Below, piece by piece: positions 57,907 through 64,000 of a stretch of DNA of 64,000 bases. Source of the stretch: Cognatundibacterium oligocarboniphilum (lineage in GTDB: Bacteria > Pseudomonadota > Gammaproteobacteria > Burkholderiales > Burkholderiaceae_D); the NCBI RefSeq assembly GCF_013377855.1, contig NZ_JABXYJ010000001.1:62001-126000 (forward strand), read 5' to 3'. The stretch's first letter is position 1. Every line of letters starts with the position of its first letter. The notes below the pieces were generated by a model. That model was given only the letters and a program-made list of their open reading frames with translations. It was not told the DNA's origin and did not search any database. Both the position numbers and the translations under genes were made by a program.

Positions 57907-58764
57907 ATGCCTGCTATTTCCGAATTGACGATTTACCCAATCAAATCCTGTGCCGGGATATCCTTGAGTGAGGCAGTCATGACCGCAAGCGGATTGCGTC
58001 ATGCCGGGGTCAGCGATCGCGAATGGATGCTGGTCGATACCGACGGGCTGTTTCTCACACAACGCCAATATCCGCGCATGGCAAGCCTGCGCGTGACGGT
58101 TGTAGAGGATGTGCTATGTGTGGATACGGTGCAGATGGCAACATTGCGTATTCCGCTGCAAGCTGCGACGGATGTGAAGATGATCGCAGTCAGAGTCTGG
58201 GATTTTGAAATGCAGGCAGAAGATGCCGGTGACAGCGCCGCTGCATGGTTCAGCACCGCGCTGGAAACAACTTGCCGGCTGGTGCGCTTTCCGGCACAGG
58301 GGAAACGTTTTGCCAATACCAAGTGGACCGGTGACACCCTGGCCCCGACACGCTTTGCCGACGGTTATCCGATGCTGCTGATCAGCGAAGCTTCACTGGA
58401 GGATCTGAATCACCGGGCGATCGCTCAGGGACGTACCGCTGTGCCGATGAACCGTTTTCGCCCGAATATTGTCATCAGCGGCATTGAGGCTTTTGAAGAA
58501 GATTACGCCGCCAGCTATCTGCTGGACAATGGCATACAGTTGCGTCCCGTCAAGCCTTGCCCGCGCTGTCCGATTCCCGCAGTTGACCAGTCTGACGGCA
58601 CAGTGGGAGACAATCCGGTCGATATCCTGCAGAGTTACCGCGCCAATCCGATTGTGGATGGCGAAATCACGTTCGGTATGAATGTGATTCTGGAGCAGGG
58701 CGAAGGAAAAATTCTCCGTGTCGGGGACGTGCTGGACATGCCCCTCGCTTTTGACGCCTTGTGA
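57907..58764 (+). CDS. MOSC domain protein (YcbX/mARC-like)
   Basis: Probable molybdenum-cofactor protein of the MOSC superfamily; relatives reduce N-hydroxylated compounds. The 285-residue protein has an N-terminal MOSC-N barrel (SELTIYPIKSCAGISL, then SDREWMLVDTDGLFLTQRQ) and the MOSC domain with the cysteine pair in VKPCPRCPIPAVDQ, the second of which corresponds to the Mo-binding Cys of mARC. Unlike YcbX it has no C-terminal ferredoxin domain. Codon use fits the native genome; its closeness to the molybdenum-dependent formate island may be chance. Confidence 0.88.
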   Translation: MPAISELTIYPIKSCAGISLSEAVMTASGLRHAGVSDREWMLVDTDGLFLTQRQYPRMASLRVTVVEDVLCVDTVQMATLRIPLQAATDVKMIAVRVWDFEMQAEDAGDSAAAWFSTALETTCRLVRFPAQGKRFANTKWTGDTLAPTRFADGYPMLLISEASLEDLNHRAIAQGRTAVPMNRFRPNIVISGIEAFEEDYAASYLLDNGIQLRPVKPCPRCPIPAVDQSDGTVGDNPVDILQSYRANPIVDGEITFGMNVILEQGEGKILRVGDVLDMPLAFDAL

Positions 58765-58806
58765 AAAGCCTCTGCACACGGCTGTTATTGAACAATCCCT
58801 GACCCC

Positions 58807-59943
58807 ATGCGCCAGACTACCGCTCCTCATACCGCGTCAGCCGCCGATCAAGCGATGGCGGAACTGCGTATGGAAAATCAGCTGTTGCGCGCCCGTCTCG
58901 ATGATTTACTGGAACAGGCGCACAGAAATCAGAACATTATGGCGCGCCATCAAAGTTTTGATCTGAAAATCATTGGCGCCAGCCAGTTCCGTGAACTGAT
59001 TTCCTGCATATTCAGTTCGCTGGCCATCATGTCCGAACTCGATATCGTTACCCTGCATCTGATTGATCCCCGTCAGGATTTGCAGCAAATGCTGAGCGAT
59101 CTCCGGATTGATCTGAATGAATTTCCGCATTTGCATTTTATTCGCCATGAAAACGAATTGCAGACGGCAGGATTACCCACGCAGAAACCGGCGCTGGGAC
59201 GTTATCAACCACCACTGCATCAGTTCCTGTTTCAAAGCTGCACACACAAACCGCAGAGCATCGCCATCATTCCTTTGCGACGCCAGAACAAGCTGATCGG
59301 CTATCTGAATATCGGCAGCTTTTCACCGGAGCGGTTTCTGCCGACGATGGCAACGGATTTTATTGAACGTCTGGGACTGATCATTGCCGTTTGTCTTGAA
59401 AATGTCATCAACAATGAACGGCTTACCTATATCGGCCTGACAGATCCGCTCACGAATGTCAGCAACCGCCGTTATGTGGAACAGCGCATCCGCGAGGAAA
59501 TTGGCCGTGCCCGGCGTCAGCGTTATGGCATTGCCTGTCTGTATCTGGATATCGATCATTTCAAGCAGATTAATGACCGTTACGGCCATCAAGGCGGTGA
59601 CGATGTGCTGTGTGAGGTTGCCAGACGGATTAAGGCAGAGCTGCGGCTCAGCGACACACTGGGTCGTTTTGGCGGGGAAGAATTTGTCGTACTGCTGGTC
59701 AATGCGAATTTACAGGATGCCATGCTGGTCGCTGAACGCATCCGCCGCAGCATTGCCAACACTGCGTTTACCCTGTCTGCCACGGGAAACTGCAACACCA
59801 CGATTTCTATCGGACTAACGACCGTCTCCGAACGGCATAATCTGGGAGAGGCCACACTGGTCGCACGCGATATGCTGCTGCGGGCTGACCGTGCACTATA
59901 TGATGCCAAACGCAACGGGCGCAATCAGGTGCGTTGCGAATAA
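58807..59943 (+). CDS. DUF484-GGDEF diguanylate cyclase
   Basis: Predicted enzyme making cyclic di-GMP. The 378-residue protein has a coiled N-terminus (AELRMENQLLRARLDDLLEQ), a DUF484 domain of GAF-like type (about 60-205) and a GGDEF domain (about 215-378) with DPLTNVSNRRY, LDIDHFKQINDRYGH and the active-site GGEEF. An RxxD inhibitory site lies five residues before it (RLSDTLGRFGGEEF), so feedback by c-di-GMP is expected. No membrane segment. It follows the MOSC gene by 42 bases and converges closely on the ferredoxin gene. Confidence 0.9.
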   Translation: MRQTTAPHTASAADQAMAELRMENQLLRARLDDLLEQAHRNQNIMARHQSFDLKIIGASQFRELISCIFSSLAIMSELDIVTLHLIDPRQDLQQMLSDLRIDLNEFPHLHFIRHENELQTAGLPTQKPALGRYQPPLHQFLFQSCTHKPQSIAIIPLRRQNKLIGYLNIGSFSPERFLPTMATDFIERLGLIIAVCLENVINNERLTYIGLTDPLTNVSNRRYVEQRIREEIGRARRQRYGIACLYLDIDHFKQINDRYGHQGGDDVLCEVARRIKAELRLSDTLGRFGGEEFVVLLVNANLQDAMLVAERIRRSIANTAFTLSATGNCNTTISIGLTTVSERHNLGEATLVARDMLLRADRALYDAKRNGRNQVRCE

Positions 59944-59952
59944 AGCGGAGAA

Positions 59953-60288
<336 letters not shown>

Positions 60289-60298
60289 TTACTGTTTC

Positions 60299-60820
<522 letters not shown>

Positions 60821-60848
60821 TCACGTTATGCACTGAATTGATCTGGCA

Positions 60849-61520
60849 TTATGCCTGATTTTCGTGCGTTTCATGCTGCAGAATGCTGCGTTGCAGTATA
60901 TGGAAATACACGCTGCCTGCTTTATCCGCACGTATTACCTGCCATCCTGCTAATAATTGTCGTATTTTTTCATCATCCACCGGATTTTCTGCTTGCGGCG
61001 CCAGCGAAAACTCCGCCTCAACGTAAAGGTATCCGGATGGCTGCAACATGGATTGACAGGCGGTCAGGATTTTTTCCAGCCAGCCCATGGAAAATGGCGG
61101 ATCGAGGAAGATCACCCCGTATTTTTCCCCTCTCGCCACTGCCTGCTCAATAAATCGCATAGCATCCGCTTTGAGCATGTTGCACTGACTGGCCTGCAAT
61201 TTATCCCGCACTTGCAGTAACTGCTGAAACGCCGGAGCATAAGCTTCCACCAACGTCACCTGGCGGGCGCCGCGGCTGGCAGCCTCCAGCCCGAGTGCGC
61301 CGCTGCCGGCAAACAGATCGAGACAGCTGACCTGCGACCAGTCGGCGTCCAGCAGATGGGTCAGCCAGTTAAACGCCGTTTCACGCACGCGGTCGGGTGT
61401 CGGGCGCAATCCTTCGGCTTCAATCACACTTAGCAGACTGCGTTTCCACTGTCCGCCAATGATGCGGATCTGATGGTTGGCGTGTGATGTCGTAGCTGGC
61501 TTTCTGTTCTTATTTTTCAT
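60849..61520 (-). CDS. rsmD: 16S rRNA (guanine966-N2)-methyltransferase RsmD
   Basis: Methylates G966 of 16S rRNA. Start chosen at MKNKNRKPATTSH, 7 codons inside the longest frame. The 223-residue protein has QIRIIGGQWKRSLLSV, RPTPDRVRETAFNWL, AdoMet site LDLFAGSGALGLEAASRG and catalytic IFLDPPF. It is divergent from ftsY, a conserved arrangement. The 114-base gap between the two start codons must hold both promoters. Confidence 0.95.
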   Translation of the reverse strand: MKNKNRKPATTSHANHQIRIIGGQWKRSLLSVIEAEGLRPTPDRVRETAFNWLTHLLDADWSQVSCLDLFAGSGALGLEAASRGARQVTLVEAYAPAFQQLLQVRDKLQASQCNMLKADAMRFIEQAVARGEKYGVIFLDPPFSMGWLEKILTACQSMLQPSGYLYVEAEFSLAPQAENPVDDEKIRQLLAGWQVIRADKAGSVYFHILQRSILQHETHENQA

Positions 61521-61634
61521 GTTGTGATTCAGGCGCTTCAATCGAATTACCCGGTATGCTCTGTTAAAATGGCAGCATTCTAATACTAGGACTGCGCCCC
61601 TGCAGCTTCCGATCTTCCTACAAAATCGCCACCG

Positions 61635-62693
61635 ATGTTCAGTTTTTTTAAACGCAAGCCCAAAGAAGAAGCAGCGACCGCACCGGCACAGCCAGCCGCA
61701 GCAGCATTAACGGCTGCCGCAGTAACGCCTGCTTTGCTCCCTGAAACGGCATCTGCGGACAACCAGCCCGTGCTTTCCGATACCGTACCAGAACAAAAAC
61801 GCTCCTGGATCAGCCGGCTGAAATCCGGACTGGCAAAAACTTCCTCCAGCCTGACCACCTTATTCGTTGGCGCCCGGATTGATGATGATCTGTATGACGA
61901 GTTGGAAGCTGCGCTGCTGACTGCCGATGCCGGCGTGGAAGCCACGCTGTTTCTGCTGAATACACTGAAGAAAAAAGTCAAAGATGAAAAACTGACCGAA
62001 GCAGAACAGGTCAAGACCGCGCTCAAAGCCTTGTTACTGGAACTGCTGACGCCATTGCAAAAACCGCTGGAGCTGGGACGATACCAGCCACTGGTCATGA
62101 TGATTACCGGGGTCAACGGCGCCGGAAAAACCACCACCATCGGCAAACTGGCCAAACATTTGCAGGTGCATCAGCAATCCGTCATCCTCGCTGCTGGAGA
62201 CACTTTCCGTGCAGCGGCCAGAGAGCAGCTTGCAATCTGGGGCGAACGCAATGATGTGACCGTGATTGCGCAGGAATCCGGCGATCCGGCTGCAGTGGCG
62301 TTTGATGCCGTCGCTTCTGCGCGCGCGCGCGGCACCGATGTCGTCATGGTGGACACGGCAGGTCGTTTGCCAACGCAGTTACACCTGATGGAAGAACTCA
62401 GAAAAATCAAGCGGGTAATTGCCAAAGGCATGGATGGCGCACCACAAGAGGTCTTGCTGGTGATTGATGGGAATACCGGACAAAATGCCCTGGCTCAGGT
62501 CAGAGCATTTGACGATGCCCTGCAACTCACCGGTCTGATCATCACCAAACTCGATGGCACAGCAAAAGGTGGCGTGCTGGCGGCGATTGCGAAAACCCGC
62601 CCTGTACCGGTGTATTTCATTGGTGTCGGAGAACAGATTGAGGATTTACAACCTTTCAATGCACAGGAATTTGTCGACGCACTGCTGCAATAA
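61635..62693 (+). CDS. ftsY: FtsY, signal recognition particle receptor
   Basis: GTPase that docks SRP-ribosome complexes at the membrane. The 352-residue protein has a short Ala-rich N-terminus (residues 15-45), shorter than the acidic A domain of E. coli FtsY, then the N domain and the G domain with GVNGAGKTTTIGKLA (from 159), DTFRAAAREQL, DTAGRLPTQ and TKLDGTAKGG. First of ftsY-ftsE-ftsX. Confidence 0.96.
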   Translation: MFSFFKRKPKEEAATAPAQPAAAALTAAAVTPALLPETASADNQPVLSDTVPEQKRSWISRLKSGLAKTSSSLTTLFVGARIDDDLYDELEAALLTADAGVEATLFLLNTLKKKVKDEKLTEAEQVKTALKALLLELLTPLQKPLELGRYQPLVMMITGVNGAGKTTTIGKLAKHLQVHQQSVILAAGDTFRAAAREQLAIWGERNDVTVIAQESGDPAAVAFDAVASARARGTDVVMVDTAGRLPTQLHLMEELRKIKRVIAKGMDGAPQEVLLVIDGNTGQNALAQVRAFDDALQLTGLIITKLDGTAKGGVLAAIAKTRPVPVYFIGVGEQIEDLQPFNAQEFVDALLQ

Positions 62694-62727
62694 TGCGCAA
62701 TAACATTTACTGACTTCATCCATCGCC

Positions 62728-63402
62728 ATGATCGAATTTGATAACGTTTCCAAGCAGTATTCGCGTGACGCTTATGCTTTGCGTGATATTTTCTTATCGA
62801 TTCCGGATGGTGAACTGGTGTTTCTGGCAGGCCCGTCCGGAGCCGGCAAATCCACCCTGCTCAAAATGATTGCGGGAATAGAAAAACCAAGCCATGGCCG
62901 GGTAATCGTGAATGGCCAGGATATCAGCAAATTAAAATCCGGCAGCCTGCCCTACCTGCGCCGCAAACTGGGACTGATCCTGCAGGATCAGAAACTGCTG
63001 AATGACCGCAGCGTTTTGTCCAATGTGATGCTGCCCCTCATCGTTACCGGCGCAGCCAGCAGCGAAGCCGAAGCGCGGGCCCGCGTGGCGCTGGAAAAAG
63101 TCGGTCTGATCGACAAAGCATCAGCGTTGCCATTAAGCCTGTCCGGCGGAGAACAGCAGCGCGTGGCAATCGCCCGCGCGATTGTCAACCGGCCCAAAAT
63201 TATTCTGGCCGATGAACCGACTGCTTTTCTTGACCGGGACAATGCCAATAAGGTACTCAGTGCGCTGAAAGCCTTTCAGAGCGCCGGTGTTACCTGCCTG
63301 ATCTCCAGTCATGACGAGCAATTTCTCGACCAGGCCAACCGCGTTATTTATCTGAGCCATGGGCAGGTCACCGATACCTGGAATGCGGCAGTGGCCGCCT
63401 GA
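62728..63402 (+). CDS. ftsE: FtsE, cell division ABC ATPase
   Basis: ATPase of FtsEX, which controls septal peptidoglycan hydrolases. The 224-residue protein has Walker [10 protein letters not shown], signature [14 protein letters not shown], Walker [13 protein letters not shown] and H-loop SSHDEQF. The start lies 34 bases after ftsY, with ftsX 24 bases downstream. Confidence 0.95.
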   Translation: MIEFDNVSKQYSRDAYALRDIFLSIPDGELVFLAGPSGAGKSTLLKMIAGIEKPSHGRVIVNGQDISKLKSGSLPYLRRKLGLILQDQKLLNDRSVLSNVMLPLIVTGAASSEAEARARVALEKVGLIDKASALPLSLSGGEQQRVAIARAIVNRPKIILADEPTAFLDRDNANKVLSALKAFQSAGVTCLISSHDEQFLDQANRVIYLSHGQVTDTWNAAVAA

Positions 63403-63426
63403 CCCCGGATTTTTAAGGATACTCGT

Positions 63427-64000
63427 ATGACGATCTGGTTTCGTGAACACCTGTTTGCACTGCGCAGCGCATTCACTCATTTGCGCGCAGGCACCGGGAA
63501 TTTCCTGTTCAATGTGCTGGTGGTCGCGATTGCGCTGGCATTGCCGATCGCTGGTCTGACGCTGATTGAAAACGTGCGGCCAGTCTCTTCGCAATTGTCG
63601 ATTGAACCTGAAATCAGTATTTTCCTTAATACCGACACACCACGTGAGAGCGCAACCGCCTTGTCTGTTCCGATCAAAAAGCTGCTGAAGGAACGCAGTA
63701 TCAGCGGCAAACTGAATTTCATTCCGAAAGACAAAGCGCTGGCTGCCATGCAGGATTCTTCCAGCCTCGCTGAAGTCTTATCAACGCTCGGCGGCAACCC
63801 CTTGCCGGACGCCTATGTACTATCGCTCTCCAATAGCGATGCGGGTAAGCTCGATAGCCTGACAGAACAACTCAGGGCCTTGCCGGATGTGGATGTGGTG
63901 CAGGTGGATTCGGCCTGGGTTAAACGCCTGGCGGCACTGGTTCAGATTCTGGAAATGGGTTTACTGTTCCTTGCCGTGACACTGGGAATGGTTGTGATTG
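63427..64000 (+). CDS. ftsX: FtsX, cell division permease, 5' part
   Basis: Membrane partner of FtsE. The frame from the ATG at 63427 is open to the window end, so 191 residues are visible. They show a cytoplasmic start (MTIWFREHLFALRSAF), a first membrane helix (FLFNVLVVAIALALPIAGL), the periplasmic domain (SIEPEISIFLNTDTP, KDKALAAMQ, NPLPDAYVLSL) and the beginning of the second helix at the edge. Confidence 0.92.
   Translation, partial: MTIWFREHLFALRSAFTHLRAGTGNFLFNVLVVAIALALPIAGLTLIENVRPVSSQLSIEPEISIFLNTDTPRESATALSVPIKKLLKERSISGKLNFIPKDKALAAMQDSSSLAEVLSTLGGNPLPDAYVLSLSNSDAGKLDSLTEQLRALPDVDVVQVDSAWVKRLAALVQILEMGLLFLAVTLGMVVI

Noticed and set aside
58799..58806. CTGACCCC (reverse of the GGGGTCAG tag) upstream of the GGDEF gene
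   Set aside because: Only 8 bases match, with no hairpin or AT-rich context; likely chance.

Overview
Organism. The window reads as a chromosomal segment of a betaproteobacterium of the order Burkholderiales, most likely Oxalobacteraceae or a near relative. This rests on gene order known from that order (gltB-gltD, mlaFEDACB, ABC-2 exporter, bolA, murA, hisGDCBHAFIE, HIT gene, tatABC; then petABC-sspA-sspB; ssb-MFS-uvrA; ftsYEX next to rsmD-coaD-ferredoxin) and on aerobic traits such as a complete cytochrome bc1 complex. Species cannot be fixed from the sequence alone.

Layout. 1-2.9 kb: 3' part of ubiX, a secreted dipeptidyl peptidase IV and tRNA-Thr(UGU). 3-7.1 kb: sspB, sspA and petCBA on the minus strand. 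7.4-10.5 kb: mscL, a Nif3-like gene, a DegS/HtrA-like protease and a DUF2461 gene. 10.6-27.6 kb: one long minus-strand block running mlaF-E-D-A-C-B, an ABC-2 exporter, bolA, murA, the whole his operon with a solitary DNA methyltransferase between hisD and hisC, a HIT gene and tatABC. 27.9-34.1 kb: glutamate synthase gltB/gltD. 34.2-36.2 kb: an accessory pocket with a REP-associated (RAYT-type) transposase, GGGTCAGAG repeats, a decayed chemoreceptor gene and an orphan 114-residue gene. 36.2-42.8 kb: ssb, an MFS pump, uvrA, pth and a patatin-like gene. 42.8-44.5 kb: a three-gene SPFH / membrane protein / ribbon-helix-helix operon behind a 16-bp perfect palindrome. 44.8-47.3 kb: a MATE pump and ychF. 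47.6-57.4 kb: a probable acquired island. 57.9-64 kb: a MOSC protein, a DUF484-GGDEF protein, ferredoxin, coaD, rsmD, ftsY, ftsE and a partial ftsX.

The island. It holds an NAD-dependent molybdenum formate dehydrogenase operon in the order fdsG-fdsB-fdsA-fdhD-fdsD, preceded in the same transcription unit by an OFA-family MFS transporter and an HPP-family membrane protein. A regulator with a ModE-type winged helix and a periplasmic-binding-protein-like sensor domain is transcribed divergently. Its codon choice looks more AT-ending than its flanks by eye. Both ends carry broken genes: a 76-codon start-less reading frame on the left, and a 19-codon gene stub joined to a frameshifted IS5-family transposase remnant on the right. 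Together the genes look like a portable formate (or related monocarboxylate) uptake-and-oxidation module feeding NADH to the respiratory chain.

Other points of interest are the methyltransferase in the his operon, the SPFH operon with its promoter-overlapping palindrome and offset repeat, and the RAYT pocket. No CRISPR array, prophage or rRNA gene was seen.
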